Shown here piece by piece: positions 1 through 8,736 of a DNA stretch of 64,000 nt (position 1 is the stretch's first letter; the number at the start of each line of letters is the position of its first letter). Position numbers and translations under genes: made by a program. The stretch is taken from contig JADKAQ010000004.1 in assembly GCA_016719105.1 (NCBI GenBank), positions 186,001 to 250,000 on the forward strand, written 5' to 3'. The stretch comes from Gemmatimonadota bacterium (lineage in GTDB: Bacteria > Gemmatimonadota > Gemmatimonadetes > Gemmatimonadales > Gemmatimonadaceae). Under the pieces are notes generated by a model. It was given only the letters and a program-made list of their open reading frames with translations. It ran no database searches and was not told the DNA's origin.

Positions 1-1
1 C

Positions 2-1159
2 GACCTCCTGCGTGCGCGAGACTACACGTTGACAGCGGGCGACGTGACCGTCCGGCTGGCCAAGGAATTCGGCTTCTGCTACGGCGTCGACCGCGCGGTG
101 GAGTATGCGTACCAGACGCGGCGCAAGTTCCCGGACCGGCGCCTCTTCCTGCTGGGGGAGATCATCCACAATCCCCACGTCAACGACAACCTGCGGCGCA
201 TGGGGATCGAGATCCTCGAGCCGCTGGAGGGAGCGCGGGACGGTGAGCCGCGCTTCGACTTTTCCGTCGTCGCTCCTGAAGATGTCGTGATCCTCCCCGC
301 GTTCGGCGTGACGGTTGCCGACTTCGCGGCGCTGCGCGAGCGCGGGGGGGTGATGGTCGACACCACCTGCGGGAGCGTGCTCAACGTCTGGAAACGCGTG
401 GAAGCGTACGCGCGTGACGGCTTCACCTCCCTCATCCACGGGAAGTACTACCACGAGGAGACGCGGGCCACGGCGTCTCAGGTGCTCAAGTATCCCGGCG
501 GGCACTACCTGGTCGTGCGCGACATGTCGGAGGCGGAGGCGGTCTGCGCCTACATCACGTCGTTGGGGGCCGGGGCGGTCAACGCGGCGGCGCGCGAGGC
601 GTTCGCCCATCGATTCGCCAAGGCCGCCTCCCCGGGCTTCGACCCGGATCTGCACCTGCGCCGCATCGGGGTCGCCAACCAGACCACGATGCTCGCCCGC
701 GAGTCGCTGGAGATCGGCGAGGTGGCCGGCGAGGCGATGGCGCGAGCGTTCGGCCCGGAGTATCGCGCGGCGAACTTCCGGACCTTCGACACGATCTGCT
801 CGGCGACGCAGGATCGGCAGGACGCGGTCAACGAACTGCTGAAGGAGCCGCTCGACGCGATGGTCGTGGTCGGAGGGTTCAATTCCAGCAACACGATCTC
901 GCTCGCGGCGCTGTGCGCCGAGCACGTCCCCTCGTACCACGTCGAGGACGCGGAGGCGATCGAACCGGCGACGCGCTCGCTCCACTATCGGGTGGCCGGG
1001 GTGAAACACGTGGAAGCGGACGCGACCGATTGGCTCCCGCCGAGCGGGGCCGTGCGCGTGGGGCTGACGGCCGGCGCCAGCACGCCCAACAACAAGATCG
1101 GGGAAGCGGTGGCGCGCATCTTCGCCACGCGCGGCATCGCCGTAGATTCGATCGTGTGA
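2..1159 (+). CDS. ispH: 4-hydroxy-3-methylbut-2-enyl diphosphate reductase, 5' end cut by window edge
   Basis: IspH (LytB) is a cytosolic [4Fe-4S] enzyme that reduces HMBPP to IPP and DMAPP in the last step of the MEP isoprenoid pathway. The three cluster cysteines are visible. Counted from the TTG at 29 they are C17 (FGFCYGVDRA), C114 (DTTCGSV) and C257 (ICSATQDRQ). A TTG at 29 could start the protein, but the frame stays open to the window edge. The upstream residues (RARDYTL, then TAGDVTV) look like the extended N-terminus of the long plant/cyanobacterial-type IspH of about 400 residues, rather than the short enterobacterial form of about 310. I therefore treat the gene as 5'-truncated. 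Its TGA overlaps the GTG of the next gene by 4 bases, so the two are probably co-translated. Confidence 0.93.
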   Translation, partial: DLLRARDYTLTAGDVTVRLAKEFGFCYGVDRAVEYAYQTRRKFPDRRLFLLGEIIHNPHVNDNLRRMGIEILEPLEGARDGEPRFDFSVVAPEDVVILPAFGVTVADFAALRERGGVMVDTTCGSVLNVWKRVEAYARDGFTSLIHGKYYHEETRATASQVLKYPGGHYLVVRDMSEAEAVCAYITSLGAGAVNAAAREAFAHRFAKAASPGFDPDLHLRRIGVANQTTMLARESLEIGEVAGEAMARAFGPEYRAANFRTFDTICSATQDRQDAVNELLKEPLDAMVVVGGFNSSNTISLAALCAEHVPSYHVEDAEAIEPATRSLHYRVAGVKHVEADATDWLPPSGAVRVGLTAGASTPNNKIGEAVARIFATRGIAVDSIV

Positions 1160-2172
1160 AGTTCCCGTTCCTCTCGAAGGCTCGCCCTGCCTTTCCGACC
1201 GCCGCCGACTTCGGCTTCCTGGAGCTGCGGGGCGGGGGTTCGCGCGTCGTCATCGTCCCGTCGTTAGGTGGCAAGCTCACCGAACTGGAGATGGGCGGAC
1301 GGCAGTGGCTGTGGACGAGCGACATCGTGCCGCTGTCGCGGGGGATCGACGGGACCTCGTACCTGGAGTCGGGCGACAGCGGGGGATTCGACGAGTGCTT
1401 CCCGACGGTGTCGGCGTGCCGCGTCCCCGGATGGGTCCGCGCCTTCGGCGGCATCGAGCTGCCGGACCACGGCGAGCTCTGGTCGCAGGAACCGGTGCTC
1501 ACCGTGCGCACCGGGGCCGACGGACAGCGTGCCATCCTCACCTGGCGCGGCGTGCGCTTCCCGTACCGACTGCAACGGGACATCAGGGTTGCGCCTGACG
1601 GAACGGTGCACATGGAGTACGCCCTGGCCAACGACGGCACTGAGCGCCTCCCGTTCCTCTGGGCGGCGCACCCGATGTTCCCGATGAGCGCCGAGACGCG
1701 CGTGGTCCTCCCGGAAGGCGCCCGGCTGCGCGTCTTCGCGCGACACGAGATCGAACTCGGCGAAGTGCGCTCCGAGCATCGCTGGCCGTTCATCCGCGGC
1801 AGCGGGAAGGTCTACGACTTCAGCCACCCGTTCGCCGCCGCCAAGCGGTACGCCTGCAAGCTCTTCGTCGACATGCCCGAGGGGTGGGCGACGCTGCGCG
1901 AGGGGAACCAGGAGCTGGCGATGCGATTCGATCCCACGCTCGTGAGCCACGTCGGCGTCTGGCTCAACAAGAAGGGGTGGACCCCGTTTCGGCGCGAGGA
2001 GCCGTATCTCAACCTCTCGCTGGCCCCGTGCATCGGCGCCCCCGACGCCTTGAGCGACGCCCTCGGCGACTGGAAGAGCGCGGCATGGGTCGAACCGGGG
2101 GGCGAGCACCGGTGGTGGGTGAGCTACGAGGCACGGACGGTCGTGACGGAGCCGGAGACGCGCGGCAGCTGA
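1156..2172 (+). CDS. Aldose 1-epimerase / galactose mutarotase-like protein
   Basis: This 338-residue protein starts at a GTG inside the stop region of ispH (GTGA overlap). An early segment (VVIVPSLGGKLTELEMGGRQW) resembles the first strands of the galactose-mutarotase beta-sandwich. FDECFPTV and LPDHGELWS, with an acidic residue and a histidine, sit where the sugar-binding residues of that fold are found. It probably interconverts anomers of a hexose or modified sugar in the cytoplasm, since no signal peptide is seen. The substrate cannot be read from the sequence. The overlap with ispH suggests shared transcription rather than shared pathway. Confidence 0.72.
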   Translation: MKFPFLSKARPAFPTAADFGFLELRGGGSRVVIVPSLGGKLTELEMGGRQWLWTSDIVPLSRGIDGTSYLESGDSGGFDECFPTVSACRVPGWVRAFGGIELPDHGELWSQEPVLTVRTGADGQRAILTWRGVRFPYRLQRDIRVAPDGTVHMEYALANDGTERLPFLWAAHPMFPMSAETRVVLPEGARLRVFARHEIELGEVRSEHRWPFIRGSGKVYDFSHPFAAAKRYACKLFVDMPEGWATLREGNQELAMRFDPTLVSHVGVWLNKKGWTPFRREEPYLNLSLAPCIGAPDALSDALGDWKSAAWVEPGGEHRWWVSYEARTVVTEPETRGS

Positions 2173-2233
2173 GTTTGCCGAGGGGCGCGCGGGGCGACAG
2201 CTTCCCTCGCGTCCCCTTTCCCGAGGCCTGCTC

Positions 2234-3856
2234 GTGTTCGTGCGCTCCTCTCGTCGCTGGTGGACGTCGGTGCTCGTCGCCGTCCCGATCCTCTCGTGTG
2301 CAGCTGCCGGGCTCGCGCAGGGGCAAAGCGGGCCGCCCTACGACCTCCTGATTCGCGGCGGCACCGTCGTCGATGGCACGGGGCGCGCGCGATACCGCGC
2401 CGACGTCGCCGTGCAAGGGGATCGCATTGCGCGCGTGTCGACGACCCCGATCGACCCGACGGGCGCACGCCGGGTGATCGACGCCACTGGGCGCATCGTG
2501 GCGCCGGGGTTCATCGACCTGCACGCACACCTCGAACCGCTCTTGCGCCTGCCGGCCGCTGAAAGCCACGTGCGGCAGGGGGTGACGCTGGCCCTCGGCG
2601 GCCCCGATGGCGGGAGTCCACTGCCGCTGGCGCCGTACATGGATTCGGCGCAGCGGGCCGGGCTCGGCATCAACGTCGCGTACCTCGTCGGCCACAACGC
2701 GATCCGCACGCGGGTGATGGGGCTCGCCGATCGCGCCCCCACCGCACCGGAGCTGGCGCGCATGCAGGCGCTGGTCGAGGAGGGGATGCGCGACGGCGCC
2801 TTTGGCCTCAGCACCGGGCTGCGCTACATCCCCGGCTTCTATTCGGCGACCGACGAGGTCGTGGCGCTCTCGCGAGTGGCCGCCGCGCGCGGTGGGATCT
2901 ACACGTCGCACCTGCGCGAGGAGGGGCTGGGGCTGTTCGAGGGGGTCGGCGAGGCGATTCGGATCGGGCGGGAGGCGCGCATCCCGATCGTCCTCACGCA
3001 TCACAAGGCGATCGGCAAGGCGATGTGGGGGCAATCGGTGCGGACCCTGGCGATGGTCGACTCGGCGCGCGCCGCGGGGATCGACGTGATGATCGACCAG
3101 TATCCGTACACGGCGAGCCAGACCGGGCTCTCGGTGCTCATCCCGCCGTGGGCGTTGGCCGACGGCGACAGCGCCCTCGCCCGTCGCATGCGCGACCCGG
3201 TCCTGCGCGACAGCATCCTGCGCGGGGTGATCGACTACATCGTCAACGACCGTGGGGGGGGCGACATCCGTCGGGTGCAGTTCGGCCGGGTGGCGTGGCA
3301 GCCGGCGCTGGAGGGGAAGACGCTGTTCGATTGGGCGACGCAGCGCGGCGTCCCGACGACGCCCGAAGGGGCGGCGCCGCTGGTCGTCGAGGGGCAGCTC
3401 AACGGGGGGGCGACGATGATCTACCACGTGATCGACGAGGGCGACGTGCGGCGGATCATGCAGCATCCCCAGACGATGATTGCGTCTGACGGTCGGCTCA
3501 CCGTCCCGGGTGAAGGGGCGGCACATCCGCGGGCGTACGGGACCTTCCCGCGGGTGCTGGGGCGCTATGTGCGCGAGGTCGGGCTGCTGACGCTCGAGGA
3601 GGGGGTGCACAAGATGACCGGCATGCCGGCCGCCCGGCTCGGCCTAACGGGGCGCGGGGTGATTGCCGAGGGGGCCTCGGCCGACCTCGTGGTCTTCGAC
3701 GCGGCGACCGTGGCCGACCGGGCAACGTTCGCCGATCCGCACCAGTATCCCGCCGGTATCGGCGACGTGCTGGTGAACGGGGTCCCGGTCGTGTCGGGGG
3801 GAACGATGACGGCGGCCCGTCCCGGGAAGGTGTTGCGGCACGTGCCGTCGCGGTGA
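2234..3856 (+). CDS. Secreted N-acyl-D-amino-acid deacylase-family amidohydrolase
   Basis: This 540-residue protein has a GTG start and a signal peptide (RRWW, a hydrophobic core, then an AGLAQ-type cleavage site near residue 29). The amidohydrolase fold is clear: an N-terminal beta-sandwich strand with RGGTVVDGTG, then GFIDLHAHLE with H97 and H99. Further on are YTSHLREEG and LTHHKAIG (the two later metal histidines) and IASDGRLTVPG (the catalytic aspartate region). D-aminoacylases normally carry a Cys zinc ligand in an NCG-like motif after QGVT. Here that stretch reads ALGGPDGG, so the metal site differs. A periplasmic hydrolase of N-acyl-D-amino acids or related amides is likely. It begins 61 bases after the mutarotase-like gene. 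Confidence 0.82.
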   Translation: MFVRSSRRWWTSVLVAVPILSCAAAGLAQGQSGPPYDLLIRGGTVVDGTGRARYRADVAVQGDRIARVSTTPIDPTGARRVIDATGRIVAPGFIDLHAHLEPLLRLPAAESHVRQGVTLALGGPDGGSPLPLAPYMDSAQRAGLGINVAYLVGHNAIRTRVMGLADRAPTAPELARMQALVEEGMRDGAFGLSTGLRYIPGFYSATDEVVALSRVAAARGGIYTSHLREEGLGLFEGVGEAIRIGREARIPIVLTHHKAIGKAMWGQSVRTLAMVDSARAAGIDVMIDQYPYTASQTGLSVLIPPWALADGDSALARRMRDPVLRDSILRGVIDYIVNDRGGGDIRRVQFGRVAWQPALEGKTLFDWATQRGVPTTPEGAAPLVVEGQLNGGATMIYHVIDEGDVRRIMQHPQTMIASDGRLTVPGEGAAHPRAYGTFPRVLGRYVREVGLLTLEEGVHKMTGMPAARLGLTGRGVIAEGASADLVVFDAATVADRATFADPHQYPAGIGDVLVNGVPVVSGGTMTAARPGKVLRHVPSR

Positions 3857-3931
3857 GGTGAGCGGGAGGGGGGGAGCGAGTGTGGTGCCCCTCCCACCGA
3901 TGCGTCGGGGTGCGATGCGTGACGTGGTTGC

Positions 3932-3960
3932 TTGACGGGTCCGCGATTGCGCGCCATGCT
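3932..3960 (+). promoter_or_regulatory. Possible sigma-70-like promoter for the coxSLM operon
   Basis: TTGACG at 3932-3937 is followed by 17 bases and CATGCT at 3955-3960, about 60 bases before the coxS start. The -35 is good and the -10 is weak. The gap between the amidohydrolase stop and coxS is 164 bases, enough for a promoter, and I see no other candidate in it. Confidence 0.3.
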
Positions 3961-4020
3961 AGCGGTCTCGCGCCTCGGTTGACGGGCGCGGGATGACCTC
4001 CCTCCTTCCGGAGCTTCAGC

Positions 4021-4509
4021 ATGGCAGAGATCAACGTCTCGGTGAACGGGCGTGCGTATACGCGCGACGTCGAGCCGCGCACCTTGCTCGTCCACTTCCT
4101 GCGCGATGCGCTTGGCCTGACGGGCACGCACGTCGGTTGCGATACCAGCCAGTGCGGCGCATGCACGGTGCTGTTGGATGGTCGCGGCGTGAAGTCGTGC
4201 ACCGTCCTGGCGGTGCAGGCCAACGGCGCGAGCGTGACCACCGTGGAAGGGCTCGAGACAAACGGGCAGTTGCACCCGTTGCAGGCGGCCTTCCGCGAGG
4301 CGCACGGGTTGCAGTGCGGCTTCTGCACGCCCGGGATGATCATGTCGAGCGTGGACCTGCTGTCGCACAACCCCAATCCGACGGAGTCCGAGATCCGGCA
4401 CGCCCTCGAGGGGAACCTGTGCCGTTGCACGGGCTACCAGAACATCGTGAAGGCGGTGCAGCAGGCCGCGCACACCATGGCGGGCGGCTCTGCCGTCGCC
4501 GCCGACTGA
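4021..4509 (+). CDS. coxS: Molybdenum hydroxylase small [2Fe-2S] subunit (CoxS-like)
   Basis: This 162-residue electron-transfer subunit belongs to the xanthine oxidase / CO dehydrogenase family. The N-terminal plant-ferredoxin-type cluster is ligated by C40, C45, C48 and C60 (VGCDTSQCGACTV and KSC). The C-terminal helical domain carries the second cluster through C99, C102, C134 and C136 (QCGFCTPG, CRCTGYQN). It would pass electrons from the Mo site of CoxL to the FAD of CoxM. It is the first gene of an S-L-M operon, with coxL 9 bases downstream. The S-L-M order is typical of form II loci; form I CO dehydrogenases have M-S-L. Confidence 0.95.
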   Translation: MAEINVSVNGRAYTRDVEPRTLLVHFLRDALGLTGTHVGCDTSQCGACTVLLDGRGVKSCTVLAVQANGASVTTVEGLETNGQLHPLQAAFREAHGLQCGFCTPGMIMSSVDLLSHNPNPTESEIRHALEGNLCRCTGYQNIVKAVQQAAHTMAGGSAVAAD

Positions 4510-4518
4510 GGATCACAC

Positions 4519-6894
4519 ATGGCTACGACAGCAGAACCGGGCGCCTCGCTGATTGGCGCGAGCATCAGGCGCAAGGAGGATCCCCGGTTCATCACGGGGA
4601 AGGGGCGCTACACGGATGACGTGAAGTTCCCGGGTCAGACGTACGCCGCGTTCGTGCGCTCGCCGCATGCCAACGCGACCATCAATTCCATCGATGCTAG
4701 CGCCGCGCTGGCGATGCCAGGGGTGCACGCGGTGCTCACCGGCGAGGACATGAAGGCGTCGGGAGTGAACCCGATCCCGCCCGGGTGGCTGCACCCGGGG
4801 ATCAAGATCGCCGAGTTCCGTCCATTGGCGGTGGGGAAGGTGGCGCACGTCGGGAATGCGGTGGCGGTGGTGATCGCCGACTCGCCGACGCTTGCCCGCG
4901 ATGCGGCCGACCAGGTGATGGTCGACTACAGCGATCATCCGGCGGTGGCCGATGCCGTTGCCGCCCTCAAGCCAGGGGCCCCGCAGGTGCATCCCGATGC
5001 GCCGGGGAACGTCGTCTTCACGTGGGCGTTAGGCGACGCGGCCGCGACCGATGCGGCGATCGCCGGGGCCGCGACGGTGGTGAAGACGCACCTCGTCAAC
5101 CAGCGCCTCATCGCCAACGCCATCGAGCCGCGGGCGTCGCTCGCCAACTACGACGCGGCGGCCGATGAGCTCACGCTGTACGTGACGTCGCAGAACCCGC
5201 ACGTGCACCGCCTCATCATGGGGGCCTTCGTGCTCGGGTTGCCTGAGCACAAGTTCCGCGTGATTGCGCCTGACGTCGGCGGCGGTTTCGGCTCCAAGAT
5301 CTTCATCTATCCCGAGGAGTGCGTGGTGGCGTGGGCGTCGAAGACGCTGGGCCGCCCCGTGAAGTGGACGGCGACGCGCAGCGAGTCGTTCCTGACCGAC
5401 GCGCACGGCCGTGACCACGACACCGACGTCGAGATGGCGTTCGATGCGGGCGGGAAGATCGTCGGATTGCGCGTGAAGACGATCGCGAACCTCGGGGCCT
5501 ACCTCACGCTCTTCGCCCCGGCCGTGCCGACGTACCTGTACGGCACGCTGCTCTCCGGGCAGTACAACATCCCGGCGATCCACGTCGACGTGACGGCGGC
5601 CTACACGCACACGACACCGGTCGACGCCTATCGCGGCGCCGGTCGCCCCGAGGCGACGTACCTGCTCGAGCGGACGATGGACGTAGCGGCGAAGCAGCTG
5701 GGGATCGACCCCGCCGAGTTGCGGCGGCGCAACCTGATTCCCGCGAACGCCTTCCCGTTCCAGACGGCGGTGGCGCTGCAGTACGACAGCGGCAACTACG
5801 AGCCCGCGCTCGACAAGGCGCTGGCGATGATCGACTACACGGGGCTGCGCGCGATGCAGGCGACCGGGCGCACCCAGGGGAAGTACATCGGCATCGGCCT
5901 CTCGGCGTACATCGAGGCGTGCGGTCTCGCGCCGTCGCACATCGTCGGCTCGTTAGGGGCGCAGGCGGGGCTCTACGAGTCGGGGGTGGTGCGCATCCAT
6001 CCCACCGGCAAGGTGACGGTACTGACGGGGTCACACTCGCACGGACAGGGGCACGAAACGACGTTCGCGCAGATCGCGGCCCAGGAGCTGGGATGCGGGA
6101 TCGACGACGTCGAGATCGTGCACGGCGACACGGGGCGCGTCCCCTTCGGCATGGGGACCTACGGGTCGCGTTCCGGCGCGGTCGGTGGGGCGGCGCTCTT
6201 CAACTCGTTGCAGAAGATCAAGGAGAAGGGGCGGCGCATCGCGGCGCACCTGCTCGAGGCGGCGCCGGAGGACGTGGACTTCGCCGGCGGCAACTACTTC
6301 GTGAAGGGATCGCCGTCGCGCTCGAAGGGCTTCGGTGAGGTCGCCCTGGCGGCGTATCTCGCGCACAACCTGCCGCCGGAGATGGAGCCGGGGCTCGAAG
6401 CGACGACCTTCTTCAACCCGGGGAACTTCGTCTTCCCGTTCGGGGTGCACATCGCCGTCGTCGAGGTCGACGCCGACACCGGCCATGTCACGGTGCTCCG
6501 CTACGTGGCCGTCGACGATTTCGGCAACATCATCAATCCGATGATCGTCGAGGGGCAGCTCCATGGCGGCATTGCGCAGGGCACCGCGCAGGCGCTGTGG
6601 GAAGGGGCGCAGTACGACTCCAACGGCCAGCTGCTGACCGGCTCGATGATGAACTACGCGCTCCCCAAGGCGGAGTTCCTCCCGAACTTCGAGACGGGCG
6701 CGACCTGCACGCCGTCTCCCGTCAACCCGTTAGGCGTGAAGGGGGCTGGCGAGGCGGGAACGATCGCCTCGACCGCCGCCGTTGCCAACGCGGTCAATGA
6801 CGCCCTCTCACCCTTCGGCATCACCCACCTCGACATGCCGCTGACGCCTCCCAAGATCTGGCAGGCGATCCACGCGTCGAAGGGAGGGAACTGA
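4519..6894 (+). CDS. coxL: Molybdenum hydroxylase large subunit, form II CoxL type
   Basis: This 791-residue catalytic subunit binds the molybdopterin-cytosine-dinucleotide Mo cofactor. It has an N-terminal Ald_Xan_dh_C-like domain (RRKEDPRFITGKG onward) and then the Mo-binding domains (PDVGGGFGSK). The active-site loop reads AYRGAGR at residues 370-376, the form II signature. The Cu-ligating AYxCSFR loop of proven aerobic CO dehydrogenase (form I) is absent. The catalytic glutamate is E745 in GAGEAG. Substrate is therefore unknown: an aldehyde, purine or other N-heterocycle is as likely as CO. coxM starts 2 bases after its stop. Confidence 0.93.
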   Translation: MATTAEPGASLIGASIRRKEDPRFITGKGRYTDDVKFPGQTYAAFVRSPHANATINSIDASAALAMPGVHAVLTGEDMKASGVNPIPPGWLHPGIKIAEFRPLAVGKVAHVGNAVAVVIADSPTLARDAADQVMVDYSDHPAVADAVAALKPGAPQVHPDAPGNVVFTWALGDAAATDAAIAGAATVVKTHLVNQRLIANAIEPRASLANYDAAADELTLYVTSQNPHVHRLIMGAFVLGLPEHKFRVIAPDVGGGFGSKIFIYPEECVVAWASKTLGRPVKWTATRSESFLTDAHGRDHDTDVEMAFDAGGKIVGLRVKTIANLGAYLTLFAPAVPTYLYGTLLSGQYNIPAIHVDVTAAYTHTTPVDAYRGAGRPEATYLLERTMDVAAKQLGIDPAELRRRNLIPANAFPFQTAVALQYDSGNYEPALDKALAMIDYTGLRAMQATGRTQGKYIGIGLSAYIEACGLAPSHIVGSLGAQAGLYESGVVRIHPTGKVTVLTGSHSHGQGHETTFAQIAAQELGCGIDDVEIVHGDTGRVPFGMGTYGSRSGAVGGAALFNSLQKIKEKGRRIAAHLLEAAPEDVDFAGGNYFVKGSPSRSKGFGEVALAAYLAHNLPPEMEPGLEATTFFNPGNFVFPFGVHIAVVEVDADTGHVTVLRYVAVDDFGNIINPMIVEGQLHGGIAQGTAQALWEGAQYDSNGQLLTGSMMNYALPKAEFLPNFETGATCTPSPVNPLGVKGAGEAGTIASTAAVANAVNDALSPFGITHLDMPLTPPKIWQAIHASKGGN

Positions 6895-6896
6895 CC

Positions 6897-7763
6897 ATGT
6901 ATCCAGCATCCTTCGAGTACCACACGGCGTCGAGCGTGCAGGACGCGCTCGCCATGCTCGCCCAATACGGTGACGACGCCAAGATCCTGGCCGGGGGGCA
7001 CTCCCTGATCCCCGTGATGAAGCTGCGCTTCGCGGCACCGGCGCACCTCATCGACATCGCGCGCATCCCGGCGCTGTCGGCCATCACCGACGGCGGGAAC
7101 GCCGTGCATGTCGGGGCGACCGCCCGTCACGCCGACGTCGTGTCGTCGGCGGTGATCAAGGCCAAGGCGCCGCTCCTGTCCGAAGTCGCCTCGCACATCG
7201 GCGATCCGCTCATCCGCAACATGGGGACGATCGGTGGGTCGCTGGCCCACGCCGATCCCGCGGCCGACCTGCCGGCCGCCATGCTGGCGTTAGGCGCGAC
7301 CCTGGTCGCGACTGGCGCCGCCGGCGCGCGGCAGATTGCGGCTGACGACTTCTTCACCGACGTCTTCACCTCGGCCCTGCGCCCGGACGAACTCCTCACG
7401 GAGGTGCGGGTGCCGGCGCAGGGGGCGGGGAGCGGCGGGGCGTACGAGAAGCACCCCGATCCGGCGTCCGGCTACGCGATCGTCGGGATTGCGGCGCAGG
7501 TGCAGGTGAGCGGCGGGAACTTCGCCGCCGCCCGCATTGGCATGACCGGGTTGGGCCCCAAGGCCATGCGCCTGACGGCGGTGGAAGCGGCGCTCGCCGG
7601 GAAGCCGGCAACGGCCGCGACCGTCGCGGCGGCCGCCGCGCATGCCGCCGATGGTCTCGTCTTCGTCGATGATTCCAGGGGGAGCGCGGCGTACAAGGCC
7701 AACCTCGCCACGGTCTTCACCCGGCGCGCCCTCACCCGGGCGCTGGCGGCCGCGACGGCGTAA
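6897..7763 (+). CDS. coxM: Molybdenum hydroxylase FAD-binding medium subunit (CoxM-like)
   Basis: This 288-residue FAD-binding subunit is the exit point for electrons from the [2Fe-2S] clusters to quinone or another acceptor. The two FAD-binding motifs of the family are intact: AGGHSLIPVMK at residues 32-42 and TIGGSLAHADP at 111-121. The C-terminal CO_deh_flav_C domain follows (GAYEKHPDPASGYAIVG). It is the last gene of the S-L-M operon and is closed by a strong hairpin at 7781-7820. Confidence 0.94.
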   Translation: MYPASFEYHTASSVQDALAMLAQYGDDAKILAGGHSLIPVMKLRFAAPAHLIDIARIPALSAITDGGNAVHVGATARHADVVSSAVIKAKAPLLSEVASHIGDPLIRNMGTIGGSLAHADPAADLPAAMLALGATLVATGAAGARQIAADDFFTDVFTSALRPDELLTEVRVPAQGAGSGGAYEKHPDPASGYAIVGIAAQVQVSGGNFAAARIGMTGLGPKAMRLTAVEAALAGKPATAATVAAAAAHAADGLVFVDDSRGSAAYKANLATVFTRRALTRALAAATA

Positions 7764-7780
7764 TGCCCTCCGGTAGCACT

Positions 7781-7820
7781 CGGCCCCCGGCGATACCGCA
7801 CGCGGTGTCGCCGGGGGCCG
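7781..7820. terminator. Bidirectional hairpin between coxM and coxG
   Basis: Arms 7781-7798 and 7803-7820 form an 18-bp stem with one G-T pair and a 4-base CACG loop. It lies between convergent genes, 17 bases after the coxM stop and 26 bases from the coxG stop. There is no strong T-tract, but position and stability fit a two-way terminator. Confidence 0.7.
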
Positions 7821-7845
7821 TGTCGTTGTGGCGTCGTGCCCGCCC

Positions 7846-8565
7846 CTACGACCGTTTCCCGAACAGTCCGGAGAGCCAGGAGACGAAAACCTTCCACAAC
7901 AGGGGGAGCGCTCGCAGCTCCTCACCGTGCGCGACCGCTGGTGCCGTCGATGGCGTCGGCACGCGCGCGGCGACCGGGCTCTCGGTGCCCGCGGTGCCCG
8001 CGGTGCTCGCAGCGGGCGGCGTCTCCGGTGGAGCGCCTAACGCGTCGTGAGCGGCTGGCGACGCAACGTCGACGACGGCAGGGGCGGCCTCGGCGACCTC
8101 GCTCGCATGCGCCGCCTCGAGCTTGGCGCGGACCGACTCGGCGAACTGCTTGAACAGCTGCTTGTTGACCGACTCGATAAGGCCGCGCCCGAACTGCATC
8201 ACGCGCCCGGCGATCTCGATCGCCGCGTCGACGCTGACTTCGCTCGTACCGTCCGCCTGCGCCGTGACGTGGCCCGTCATCGTCATGCGGGCCGAGCCCG
8301 GGCCACCGCTCTCCTTCCCCTCGGCGACGATCTGCATACGCCGCTCGGCGTCGTCGACCTTGGCGAGGCTGGCCTTGCCAGCGTACGCGGCGGTGATCGG
8401 CCCGACCTTCACCTTCACCCGCCCTGCGTACGTCTGCGCGTCGATTGTCCCCGTGAGCTCGGCGCCGGGGAGGCAGGTGACGACCTCGGCCGGGTTCTTG
8501 AGAAACTGCCACACCCGGTCAGGCGGCGCGGCAACGCGGAAGGTTTCGTTGAGGGTAAGCGACAT
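7846..8565 (-). CDS. coxG: CoxG-like SRPBCC-domain protein
   Basis: This 239-residue protein starts at the ATG at 8565 (MSLTLNETFRV). Residues 1 to about 150 match the CoxG / SRPBCC (START-like) fold: VWQFLKNPAEVVTCLPGAEL, and later GRGLIESVNKQLFKQF. An Ala/Pro-rich linker and a C-terminal hydrophobic segment (LLWKVFVSWLSGLFG) follow, which could anchor it to the membrane. In CO dehydrogenase systems CoxG attaches the enzyme to the membrane near the quinone pool, and that role is plausible here. It converges on coxSLM. A 7-bp GGGAGRC-type tandem array abuts its start codon. Upstream in-frame codons exist but encode that repeat, so I reject them. Confidence 0.88.
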   Translation of the reverse strand: MSLTLNETFRVAAPPDRVWQFLKNPAEVVTCLPGAELTGTIDAQTYAGRVKVKVGPITAAYAGKASLAKVDDAERRMQIVAEGKESGGPGSARMTMTGHVTAQADGTSEVSVDAAIEIAGRVMQFGRGLIESVNKQLFKQFAESVRAKLEAAHASEVAEAAPAVVDVASPAAHDALGAPPETPPAASTAGTAGTESPVAARVPTPSTAPAVAHGEELRALPLLWKVFVSWLSGLFGKRS

Positions 8566-8593
8566 GAGAGGCGGGAGACGAGAGACGGGAGAC
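8566..8593. repeat. 7-bp tandem array (GGGAGRC family), 4 units
   Basis: Four consecutive 7-mers (GAGAGGC, GGGAGAC, GAGAGAC, GGGAGAC) lie directly against the coxG start codon, where its ribosome-binding site should be. The same 7-mer family recurs at 32078, 32560, 34876, 36109, 37958 and 39794. Confidence 0.75.
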
Positions 8594-8736
8594 GGGCGTG
8601 CACGCCAAGGCGCGGCGCGCGAAACAGTCAATCCGTCCAGCATGCGCCGGTCGAGTACAACGCGCGGTTAGGAACATACCCGCCCCCCCCAAGCCTCGCA
8701 TCCCGCGCCGACGATCTCCCGGCTCCCGCCGAAGGC

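Noticed and set aside
2009..3610. 533-residue minus-strand open frame opposite the amidohydrolase
   Set aside because: Composition (His/Arg/Pro-rich) and lack of motifs mark it as a shadow frame.
4519..6894. Calling coxL a proven aerobic CO dehydrogenase
   Set aside because: The Cu-binding AYxCSFR loop of form I enzymes is absent; the loop is AYRGAGR, so CO oxidation cannot be assumed.
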